Positions 17,066 through 24,480 of a stretch of DNA of 27,391 nt are shown here, in pieces. Source of the DNA: DATGIQ01 sp035295665. Lineage in GTDB: Bacteria; Planctomycetota; Planctomycetia; Gemmatales; Gemmataceae. Location: positions 1 to 27,391 of the forward strand of contig DATGIQ010000262.1 in NCBI GenBank assembly GCA_035295665.1, given 5' to 3'. The notes under the pieces were generated by a model. That model had not been told where the DNA came from. It made no database searches and saw nothing but the letters and a program-made list of their open reading frames with translations. The position numbers were made by a program, and so were the translations under genes. The first letter of the stretch is position 1. Each line of letters opens with the position of its first letter.

Positions 17066-18394
17066 TCACGGCGTAACCGTGATGGATGCGCTCCCAGTGA
17101 TCCCGCTGACTGTGTCTGTGGCCGTGAGCGTCTGCGTCCCGACCGTGATCAGCGTCACGCCTCCTGAGAAAACGTGCATCCCGGCGTCCGAGGGCTGGAA
17201 CGGATAGTCCGGCGGCAACTGGACTCCCGGATCGGCGTCGCTCGCCGTCCAGGTAATCGTGCCTGCATAATTCATGTCCACATTGTTGTAAGGATCAAGG
17301 GCTGTCACAAGGACGTCGAACGCCACGTCGGAAACGGCGCTGGTCAAAGCCGTGACAAGCAGGGTCTTGGCAGGTGCCGCAGTCACGGTAATGGTGGCCG
17401 TACTGCTAATCGAGGGATTGGCCGTGTCCTGCGCGGTCACCGTTTGCGACCCGGCCGTGAAGAGAGTCCCGCCGGCAGCGAATGTGTGCGTCCCCTGGTC
17501 CGCGGCGGTGAAGGTGTACGTCGCTGGCACGGTGCCCGGGAATGGGTCGGAGCTGCTGAATGCCACCGTACCGGTGTAGCCGGGGACGATATTACCGTTG
17601 CTATCCACGGCCGTGATCGTGATATCGAACGGGGCGCCGGCGACTACATTTGTCGCTGTGGTGACGAGTAATTGGCTGGCCGTAGCCACACTGGGCGGCG
17701 TATACGTGACCACGAGCGCCGGCCGGGAAGCGCTGTCAGAAGCTTCCCGCGTGAAAAACTCCCGGGCCGTGGACGCGGTGGACTCGTCCCCCAACAACAG
17801 CCAACCGAAATTACTGGCTGGATTGTCGAGCCAGCTCTGCACATCGCTCACCATTCCGGGTGTCGAATTCCACACATAGGCCATCGAAGTGATGCCGACG
17901 ACGGTGCTGCCGCTGGCCGTCTGTGCGAAATCCCCGCCGGCTTGGGCCCAGGGCACCGTGTTGTAAAACCGGTGCGACCAGGTAGCCGCGGTACCATTGG
18001 CGGGAGTGCCAAACCCGGCGCCGCTTCCGGACCCGTCCGATCCCTGGCCGGCGGTACCTTCGCCCCAATCGGCGAGCAATCGCACTAGCAAGACTCCCCT
18101 CGTGTTGAATTCGAACGCGGCGGCACGGTCGAGCACGAGCTGGAGTTGGACGTTGGTAATGGTCGATCCTGCCGGAACGTTGCCGGCGATATCGAAGCCG
18201 AGGAGGGCCCGCGTGGCGGTCCCTTGACCGGTGTTTCCGACGAACATGACCTGGCCGGCTCCGTTACTATTGCCGGGATTCCCTTGGTAGATCGTGGTGT
18301 CCCGACTGGTAACGAGGGTGACCGAATCCGCACTGCTTACGGACGGCACGATGAGCAAGGCGGCAAGAAAAAACAAGTTCTTCGGCAATTTCAT
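17066..18394 (-). CDS. Secreted DNRLRE-domain protein with two Ig-like repeats
   Basis: This is a 442-residue protein with a signal peptide (residues 1-22, LFFLAALLIVPSVSSAD). Residues 24-232 look like a DNRLRE beta-sandwich (RDTTIYQGNPGNSN, then RALLGFDIAGNVPAGSTIT). Two Ig-like repeats of about 100 residues follow (238-339 and 343-442), each with a TxxVxGxPFD-like start, an N-Y-G-T strand, T/S-DP and a closing TATxTVT. The protein ends right after the second repeat with no membrane helix, LPXTG or PEP-CTERM-like tail, so a free extracellular or matrix role is likely. It is transcribed alone. Confidence 0.88.
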   Translation of the reverse strand: MKLPKNLFFLAALLIVPSVSSADSVTLVTSRDTTIYQGNPGNSNGAGQVMFVGNTGQGTATRALLGFDIAGNVPAGSTITNVQLQLVLDRAAAFEFNTRGVLLVRLLADWGEGTAGQGSDGSGSGAGFGTPANGTAATWSHRFYNTVPWAQAGGDFAQTASGSTVVGITSMAYVWNSTPGMVSDVQSWLDNPASNFGWLLLGDESTASTAREFFTREASDSASRPALVVTYTPPSVATASQLLVTTATNVVAGAPFDITITAVDSNGNIVPGYTGTVAFSSSDPFPGTVPATYTFTAADQGTHTFAAGGTLFTAGSQTVTAQDTANPSISSTATITVTAAPAKTLLVTALTSAVSDVAFDVLVTALDPYNNVDMNYAGTITWTASDADPGVQLPPDYPFQPSDAGMHVFSGGVTLITVGTQTLTATDTVSGITGSASITVTP

Positions 18395-18682
18395 GGGGTT
18401 CCTCTCTCTGAACCATCAGCGGTTATGCTACAGCATGGGCCACGGTCATCTAGGTTAGCGATGGCAAACGTAAATGGGAATCAGAATCTTGCCCAGACGC
18501 ACCAAGGCGTGCAGATTCTCCCCCATCAGCCTACCCTGGTATACTGCCGCCTGAGCGAAAAACAAATGGCCGTGGGCTCTCTCGTCTTGCATCGTTTGGT
18601 CATCTTCGGATAATAGAACCAGCGGTCCTGGAGGGATCCGCGCTCTTTCTGCCGGTTGGCCGGCAATGCCACGGAGGGCTCC
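18395..18682 (+). promoter_or_regulatory. Upstream region of the winged-helix/ATPase gene pair
   Basis: These 288 bp between divergent genes hold no gene. TATACT at 18540-18545 could be a -10 box, but I see no good -35. AGAATCT (18483-18489) and AGATTCT (18513-18519) form an inverted repeat enclosing ACGC/GCGT. TGCCGG-TTGG-CCGGCA (18650-18665) forms a 6-bp hairpin just upstream of the ribosome site GGAGG. These are candidate operator or leader elements only. Confidence 0.35.
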
Positions 18683-19405
18683 ATGGCCGACAAATCCACT
18701 ACGCTCATCCTCGCTGCATTGACGAAAGCCATGTCTGAGCCGGCCGGCGTGCCGCTTCATGGTAATCGCGGTAGTAGCGGGCTATTCGCTGCCAGCGCCC
18801 TGGCCAAACAGGCCGCGCAACGCTGCCTCGATGAAGGCTATTTGCGCGTCCTCCACCGCCAAAGCAGGGGTAGGAGCGTTCAAGATGTCTGCACGATCAG
18901 CGACAAGGGATTGACCTATCTGCTGAGCCAGGAAAGCCCCAGGGCGGTGCTCGAAGACCTCGTTCGCATCTTGGCAACCCATCAGGAACGAGTGGCGGAA
19001 CTGGTGGCGGCAACGCAGCGGTGGCAAGCGGGGCTTGAATCGCTCCGCATGGCCGTGGCAAAAGTGCTTGAGAAGATCCCGCAGCCGGCCCTCCCGGTGC
19101 CGCTGGCAGCGGCTGGATCCTCCCGCAACGGGTCCGCAGCTCCAAGCGTGGATCTCCTGGCCTGCCTCAGCCACTGGCAGGCTTCTGGGTCGTCTTCGGA
19201 CTGTCCCTTGCCGGAGCTGTTTCGGTCGGCGCAGTCGGCCGATCCGTCGCTGACCATCGGCCGATTTCACGATGCGCTCCGCCACTTGCACGCCGATCAG
19301 AAGATCTACCTGCATCCCTGGTCCGGCCCGCTTTACGAAATCCCTGATCCGTCTTACGCCGTGCTCATCGGGCACGAAGTCGCCTATTACGCCAGCATCC
19401 GCTGA
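18683..19405 (+). CDS. Winged-helix protein with helical linker and C-terminal conserved-looking module
   Basis: This is a 240-residue cytoplasmic protein, not recognised as a named family. Residues about 5-82 resemble a MarR-like winged helix: ALAKQAAQRCLDEGYLRVLHR (39-59) fits the recognition-helix region, and SVQDVCTISDKGLTYLLSQ (65-83) fits the wing and closing helix. Residues 88-132 form an amphipathic, coiled-coil-like helix. After a proline/serine-rich linker (about 133-156), residues 157-240 form a second compact module (CPLPELFRSAQ, IGRFHDALRHLHADQKIYLHPWSGPLYEIPDP), itself winged-helix-like. The start is decided by GGAGG 6 bases before ATG 18683. It lies 10 bp before the ATPase gene, so a joint function is inferred. 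Confidence 0.85.
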   Translation: MADKSTTLILAALTKAMSEPAGVPLHGNRGSSGLFAASALAKQAAQRCLDEGYLRVLHRQSRGRSVQDVCTISDKGLTYLLSQESPRAVLEDLVRILATHQERVAELVAATQRWQAGLESLRMAVAKVLEKIPQPALPVPLAAAGSSRNGSAAPSVDLLACLSHWQASGSSSDCPLPELFRSAQSADPSLTIGRFHDALRHLHADQKIYLHPWSGPLYEIPDPSYAVLIGHEVAYYASIR

Positions 19406-19415
19406 GGAGGAACTC

Positions 19416-21527
19416 ATGTCCGTCGCCGTCGCTGATCGAAGCTTGCAGGAACGTGCCCTCGAAGTCCTTCGCCGCGCGGGCAATCCGTTTCGGAACTACT
19501 TCGCGCGCAACCCCGACGATGAGGTCTGTGCCCGTTATCACGTTCCGGAGCTGTTTGCCACCGAGCGCGACCAGCTGCTGGGCGTCGTCGATCTGTATCG
19601 CTATGATCCCACGATGCACTCCGAAGTCGTCCCGGTCCTGGGCAACAAGGGGGCTGGCAAAACGCACCTTTTGCACTCCATCAAGCACGGCAACGAAGGG
19701 GCCTGGCAGCTCTTGGTCACGCCGGGCACCTACCAGAAAGACACGGATTTCCTGGAATACCTGCTTTTTCAGGTCATGGATACGTTGCTAGGAGGCGGCA
19801 AGCAGAAGGGAAGCCGGCCTCTCGAATTCGTCGGCGAGGAGCTGGTGCGGCGGCTCTTGCACCGAGCCGTCTCCAGCCTCACGGCCGAGCAGCGGCTCGA
19901 TTTATTCCCGGCGCCCGGGCTGGGCCGTTGGACGCGACGTTTGGGATTGGGCAGCTCCCAAGCTCAAGAACGCACGCAATGGCTCTTGGACAACCTTGCC
20001 AAAACCGAGGTGGCCGCCCCGGCCGGCGCGACTCGGCGAGCCTGCACCGAGGTGAGCCTGGATTGTGGCCGGGCTTGTGACTTCGTTTGTCACCATGTCG
20101 AACACACCGAATCCCACGATACGGCTGGCCTGCTGCGGCGACACATATATCGGGGATTCGCCCGTGCCGCGCTCCTGGGAGACGAGGCGGAATTGGCCAG
20201 CTTCCTCACCTTCGGTTTCGCCGAACTGGACACCCAGGTCAGACCCAGCCGCCAGGACCTGGTGCTGGCCCTGTTCAAGGTCCTGATGGAGATCTTTCTG
20301 CATCTCCGCATTCCCGTGGTCGTGGCCTTCGACCAATTGGAAGATCTGCTGTTAGCGCGGCGGACCGACGATGGTCACCGGATTGCCGAAGCATTCTTCG
20401 CAGGCATTGTGCAGACCATGCACCAGATCGATGGCGTCTGTTTCCTCATCTTCGCAGAACGCGGGCTGTGGAATCGGTTCGTGCCGTCGCTGGACGGCTA
20501 CATACAGGATCGGCTCAACAACCCGGTGCACGTGCCCCGCCACGGTACCATCAAGACGTTGCGCCTGGAAGCTCCGTTGCCGGAGCTGGTGCGCCGCATC
20601 GTCGAAGCCCGCCTCCGTCCGGCCTTGGAGGAGTTGCCGGACTTCGCTGACCTATCGCCGATTTACCCCTTCACCGATGATCAGATCGTACGGATCGCGC
20701 GCACGGAACCGACACTCCGCGACATGCTCCAGCAATACCGGCACCTGTTCGATCACCTGATCTACGGCGGAGCACCCGTCACGGCCGTCGAACGCGACAA
20801 TCCGAAAGTGCGAACCACCGTGCTCGCTGAGTCTGAGCTACCGCCCGCCGTCAAGTCCGCCATCGTGGTGCAAACCCCGGCCACGGTCCCACCGCCGAGG
20901 CCAGGACAGCTTGGCGAGCTCTGGGATCAGGAGATGCAGGCGGCCCGCCAAAAACTTGAACCGGAAGGAGCCCTGCCCGGCGCGACCCGCGAATTGCAGG
21001 CGGGTTTGGGGTCGTTTCTGCAAGCTTGCCACGAACATGGCGTCAAGGTCGGACCCTGGCGCCTCCAGCACGTGGTCGGCGAATGGACTTTTGGCGATCA
21101 TCCAACCTACGGGGCGATCAGTATTGGCCACTGGGTGTGCAAGGATGGCCAACCGTGGAAGGTCGGGGTCGGATTGTTCCTGGGCCGTGGCTCGGCGAAG
21201 CCGAAGGATCTGGGCACCAAGCTGGCCGCCCTGGACGCGGAGCCGCCGGTCATCGATTACCTCATCTTGTTGCGGCCGGAAGATGACCTGGGACTATCCG
21301 GCAAGAGCAAATCGCTGTGGCAGGAGAGCGAACGCCGGGGCCGCCACGCCCGGCTGGAAGCCATGAGCCTGGATGCTTTGGCCGTGCTCTACGGTTTCCC
21401 GCGCTGGCTCGCTGCCGTCACCGAAGCCCAGACCCAGGGCCAACCGCTACCGAACCTGGCCGATCTACTTCAGGAACGCTGCGAGAAGCTGCTCGAACAG
21501 GTGTGCCTGCCCATCCAGGGTGGCTAA
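19416..21527 (+). CDS. P-loop ATPase with unrecognised C-terminal alpha/beta domain
   Basis: This is a 703-residue protein. Walker A is GNKGAGKTHLLHS (76-88), resembling that of DnaA/Cdc6-type ATPases. Walker B is IPVVVAFDQLED (299-310, D306, E309). GVCFLIFAERGLWNRF (340-355) sits where a sensor strand and arginine would be, and PFTDDQIVRIA to LRDMLQQY (418-441) resembles the lid of Orc1/Cdc6-like proteins. A proline-rich linker (about 485-497) leads to a separate C-terminal domain (500-703) with strands ISIGHWVC, WKVGVGLFLGRG and VIDYLILLRPEDD, suggesting a restriction-endonuclease-like fold; no catalytic motif is certain. ATG 19416 has an excellent site, GAGGAGGAA, overlapping the stop region of the upstream gene. 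The role is unknown; a DNA-directed task is inferred. Confidence 0.88.
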   Translation: MSVAVADRSLQERALEVLRRAGNPFRNYFARNPDDEVCARYHVPELFATERDQLLGVVDLYRYDPTMHSEVVPVLGNKGAGKTHLLHSIKHGNEGAWQLLVTPGTYQKDTDFLEYLLFQVMDTLLGGGKQKGSRPLEFVGEELVRRLLHRAVSSLTAEQRLDLFPAPGLGRWTRRLGLGSSQAQERTQWLLDNLAKTEVAAPAGATRRACTEVSLDCGRACDFVCHHVEHTESHDTAGLLRRHIYRGFARAALLGDEAELASFLTFGFAELDTQVRPSRQDLVLALFKVLMEIFLHLRIPVVVAFDQLEDLLLARRTDDGHRIAEAFFAGIVQTMHQIDGVCFLIFAERGLWNRFVPSLDGYIQDRLNNPVHVPRHGTIKTLRLEAPLPELVRRIVEARLRPALEELPDFADLSPIYPFTDDQIVRIARTEPTLRDMLQQYRHLFDHLIYGGAPVTAVERDNPKVRTTVLAESELPPAVKSAIVVQTPATVPPPRPGQLGELWDQEMQAARQKLEPEGALPGATRELQAGLGSFLQACHEHGVKVGPWRLQHVVGEWTFGDHPTYGAISIGHWVCKDGQPWKVGVGLFLGRGSAKPKDLGTKLAALDAEPPVIDYLILLRPEDDLGLSGKSKSLWQESERRGRHARLEAMSLDALAVLYGFPRWLAAVTEAQTQGQPLPNLADLLQERCEKLLEQVCLPIQGG

Positions 21528-21534
21528 CAACGAG

Positions 21535-21580
21535 AAAGGCAACGGAAAAGCGCGCGACATGCCTTTTTCCTTTTGCCTTT
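21535..21580 (+). terminator. Terminator-like hairpin after the ATPase gene
   Basis: AAAGGCAA-C-GGAAAA (21535-21549) pairs with TTTTCC-TT-TTGCCTTT (21565-21580), giving 14 pairs with one small internal loop and a 15-base terminal loop. It starts 8 bases after the ATPase stop and is followed by a pyrimidine-rich TTCCTATTG. This suggests that the winged-helix/ATPase pair is a self-contained transcription unit. Confidence 0.5.
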
Positions 21581-21662
21581 TTCCTATTGCCTTGTTACCA
21601 AGAAGGGGTTCATGCTGGCATCGCGTGCTTCCTCGTGACAAGCCCACAGCAGGAGACCCTTC

Positions 21663-22988
21663 ATGCATAGGCGACAATGGCTGAAACACGTCACGGCAGG
21701 CGCCGGGGTGGCCGGCCTCCCCGCCCTGACGGCCGCGGCGGAACCGATCGAGGTGCGAAAGCTGCCGCCCCTCAAAATCACCGATGTGAAAACGATCCTG
21801 ACCGCGCCGGCCGGCATCCGCCTCGTGGTCGTGAAGGTGCTGACCAATGAACCGGGCCTGTACGGGCTCGGCTGTGCGACCTTCACCCAGCGTGCCCGCG
21901 TGGTCGAAACCGCCATCGATCGCTACCTGAAACCCTTCGTCCTCGGCAAGGATCCCCTTCAGATCGAAGACATCTACCAGTCCTCCTTCGTCAGCTCGTA
22001 CTGGCGCAACGGACCGGTGCTGGGCAATGCGCTGAGCGGAATCGACATGGCCCTGTGGGACATCCTCGGCAAGCGCGCGGGGATGCCAGTGTACCAATTG
22101 CTTGGCGGCAAATGCCGAACTGCGGTCGATACCTACTGCCACGCCAGCGGCCGAAATCTCCAGGAAGTCGAGCGCTCCGTCCGCCGCTTCATGGAGCAGG
22201 GCTATCGCCACATCCGTGCCCAGGTGGCGGTGCCGGGCCTGGCAACCTATGGAAGCCGCGGAACAGGAGAGTCCGCCCAACCCACGAACAATCGGCCGCA
22301 ACTCTGGGAACCGCGCGCCTATGTCCGCACGGTTCCCAAATTATTCGAATTCTTACGTAAGCAACTCGGCGACGAGGTGGAACTGCTGCACGATATGCAT
22401 GAACGGGTTCCGCCCATCCTGGCCATTCAGTTGGCCAAGGATCTGGAGCCGTACCGCCTGTTCTTTTTGGAAGATCCGCTGAGCCCGGAAGATGTCGGTT
22501 ATTTCAGCACGATGCGGCAGCAAACGAGTACGCCCATCGCGATGGGGGAGCTGTTCAACAACCCCAACGAGTGGGTCCCGCTGGTGAGCGGCCGGCTCAT
22601 CGATTTTATTCGCATCCATCTCTCGCAGGTGGGCGGATTAACGATGGCACGGAAGGTGGCGGCCTTGTGTGAATTCTTCGGTGTCCGGACGGCCTGGCAT
22701 GGGCCAGGCGATGTCTCGCCGGTCGGCCACGCCGCTAACGTGCATCTCGATCTGGCCGTGCCGAATTTTGGCATCCAAGAAGGCCGGCAATTTACCGCCG
22801 CAGAACAGGATGTATTCCCGGGCTGTCCGGTATTGAAGGATGGATATTATTACGCCAATGATCGGCCGGGTTGGGGTATCGATCTGGACGAGAAGCTGGC
22901 GGCCAAGTTTCCGATTACGGATGAGCCGAGCTTCGACATGCGCTGGGGCAACCTTCGCCGCCGCGATGGCACGAGCACCAAGCCATGA
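21663..22988 (+). CDS. Tat-exported mannonate-dehydratase-like enolase superfamily protein
   Basis: This is a 441-residue protein with a twin-arginine signal (HRRQWLKHV, cleavage near TAAAEP 28). The rest matches the ManD/RspA branch: a capping domain, then a barrel with metal ligands D244 (LLHDMHERVPP, with H246), E270 (FFLEDPLSPED) and E296 (MGELFNN), and the catalytic-type H346 (AWHGPGDVSP). VPNFGIQE and the C-terminal GWGIDLDEKLAAKFP are also family marks. Members dehydrate D-mannonate or D-gluconate, but many have weak or no activity, so the substrate is uncertain. Export is unusual for this family but recurs in planctomycetes. AGGAG lies 7 bases before the ATG. Confidence 0.92.
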   Translation: MHRRQWLKHVTAGAGVAGLPALTAAAEPIEVRKLPPLKITDVKTILTAPAGIRLVVVKVLTNEPGLYGLGCATFTQRARVVETAIDRYLKPFVLGKDPLQIEDIYQSSFVSSYWRNGPVLGNALSGIDMALWDILGKRAGMPVYQLLGGKCRTAVDTYCHASGRNLQEVERSVRRFMEQGYRHIRAQVAVPGLATYGSRGTGESAQPTNNRPQLWEPRAYVRTVPKLFEFLRKQLGDEVELLHDMHERVPPILAIQLAKDLEPYRLFFLEDPLSPEDVGYFSTMRQQTSTPIAMGELFNNPNEWVPLVSGRLIDFIRIHLSQVGGLTMARKVAALCEFFGVRTAWHGPGDVSPVGHAANVHLDLAVPNFGIQEGRQFTAAEQDVFPGCPVLKDGYYYANDRPGWGIDLDEKLAAKFPITDEPSFDMRWGNLRRRDGTSTKP

Positions 22989-23126
22989 CGAAGGAGGAAA
23001 TCGCCCTGCGGGGGAGCATACCCGCTGGCCAGGACAAACCATACAACGAATGCGGAGGGCAAGCCTCCCGGGCAGAGGAATTCCCCTGCGTGCCATCCCC
23101 CTGTGATCCGGAGTTTGCCTTCGTCA
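22986..23126. repeat. 9-bp inverted repeat bracketing the enolase-cfa gap
   Basis: TGACGAAGG (22986-22994, beginning at the enolase-like stop codon) and CCTTCGTCA (23118-23126) are exact reverse complements 123 bases apart. They bracket nearly the whole gap before the methyltransferase gene, whose ribosome site follows at 23134. It may fold the leader RNA, mark a small inserted element, or be chance. Confidence 0.35.
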
Positions 23127-23144
23127 CTCTTACGGAGGTGCTGC

Positions 23145-24464
23145 ATGGAGTATCGCCAAGACGGCGCACATGAGCTCAATGGAGACAGCAAGGTCCAAAC
23201 GCTCGACATTCCGAAGGTTGGACGGCAGCCCGACCGTCCCGAAGCTCGCGGAGGCGAGAAAGTAACAGCGCTCGACCGCTGGCTGGTTCGCAAGATCCTG
23301 GAAACGGGAGGCAACCCGCCGATTGGGGTGGTGGTCTGGGATGGAGAAGAACTCAGGCCGCCGTCTCCTCATGCGGTGGGCCGAGTCCGGCTACGCGACC
23401 GGCGAACCTTGTGGAAGATCCTGGCCAATCCGGACCTCGGCTTCGGCGACGCCTATACTGCCGGGCGGATCGACATCGAAGGGAATCTGGTTGAAATTCT
23501 AGAAACGCTCTACCGTGCGACCGCGGCCGCGGCCCCGGCGGGCCTTTTGAAGCGGCAGCTGGTGCGCTGGCTCAGCCGGCCGCGCAGCAACAGTCTGCGC
23601 GGCTCGCGCGAAAACATCCATCACCATTACGATATCGGCAACGACTTTTACAAGCTCTGGCTGGATGACCAGCTGATTTACACCTGTGCCTACTTCCCGA
23701 CGCGGAATGCCAGCCTGGAGCAGGCTCAAATCGCCAAAATGGATCATGTCTGCCGCAAGGTGCAACTGAACCCGGGACAACGCGTTGTCGAAGCGGGTTG
23801 CGGCTGGGGAGCACTGGCGTTGCACATGGCCCGGCACTACGGCGTGAAAGTGCGGGCCTTCAACATCTCCCATGAGCAAATCGCTCTCGCACGCCAACGG
23901 GCCAAGGCAATGGGCCTGGATGGACAAGTGGAATTTGTCGAGGATGATTATCGGAACATTCGCGGCGAGTACGATGTTTTTGTCTCGGTGGGGATGCTCG
24001 AGCACGTCGGCGTGGAGCACTACCACCAATTGGGGACCATCGCCCGCCGTTGCCTCAAGCCGGCGGGCCTCGGGCTGATCCATTCGATCGGCAAGAACCG
24101 GCAGAGCCCCATGAATCCGTGGCTGGAAACGCGCATTTTCCCCGGTTCCTATTTGCCGACGCTCCGCGAAATGATGAACGTCTTCGAGCCGAACGGGTTC
24201 TCCGTACTCGATGTGGAAAACCTTCGCCTCCATTATGCCAAGACCCTCGAACACTGGCTGGAGCGGTTCGAAAGAGTTGCCGACCGTGTCGAGGCGATGT
24301 TCGACCAGGACTTCGTGCGCGCGTGGCGGCTCTACCTGGCCGGCTCGCTGGCCGGATTCACGACCGGCTCGATCCAGCTCTTTCAAGTCGTCTTTGCTCA
24401 CGCCGCCAACAATGCCATCCCCTGGACGCGAGCCGCGCTGTACACCGCCGAATCGAGACGCTGA
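23145..24464 (+). CDS. cfa: Cyclopropane-fatty-acyl-phospholipid synthase family methyltransferase
   Basis: This is a 439-residue SAM-dependent enzyme of the CFA synthase family, which transfers a methylene or methyl group to unsaturated acyl chains of membrane lipids. The N-terminal region (about 55-125) resembles the CFA lipid-binding domain (NPDLGFGDAYTAGRIDIEG). The catalytic domain has HHHYDIGNDFYKLWLD (159-174), YTCAYF, the SAM loop VEAGCGWG (215-222) and MLEHVGVEHY (284-293). The start at 23145 follows GGAGG at ideal spacing. It is 16 bp from the flavoprotein gene and likely cotranscribed. Cyclopropane formation is the default; a methyl-branched or methylene product is possible given the partner. 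Confidence 0.93.
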   Translation: MEYRQDGAHELNGDSKVQTLDIPKVGRQPDRPEARGGEKVTALDRWLVRKILETGGNPPIGVVVWDGEELRPPSPHAVGRVRLRDRRTLWKILANPDLGFGDAYTAGRIDIEGNLVEILETLYRATAAAAPAGLLKRQLVRWLSRPRSNSLRGSRENIHHHYDIGNDFYKLWLDDQLIYTCAYFPTRNASLEQAQIAKMDHVCRKVQLNPGQRVVEAGCGWGALALHMARHYGVKVRAFNISHEQIALARQRAKAMGLDGQVEFVEDDYRNIRGEYDVFVSVGMLEHVGVEHYHQLGTIARRCLKPAGLGLIHSIGKNRQSPMNPWLETRIFPGSYLPTLREMMNVFEPNGFSVLDVENLRLHYAKTLEHWLERFERVADRVEAMFDQDFVRAWRLYLAGSLAGFTTGSIQLFQVVFAHAANNAIPWTRAALYTAESRR

Positions 24465-24480
24465 AACGGGAGCCAGCCTC

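Noticed and set aside
22840..23106. Open frames on both strands around the enolase-methyltransferase gap
   Set aside because: They mostly overlap the enolase-like coding end in other frames and show no family features.
24211..24480. 90-codon upstream extension of the flavoprotein
   Set aside because: It overlaps the methyltransferase gene in another frame; the FAD motif right after ATG 24481 and its ribosome site set the start.
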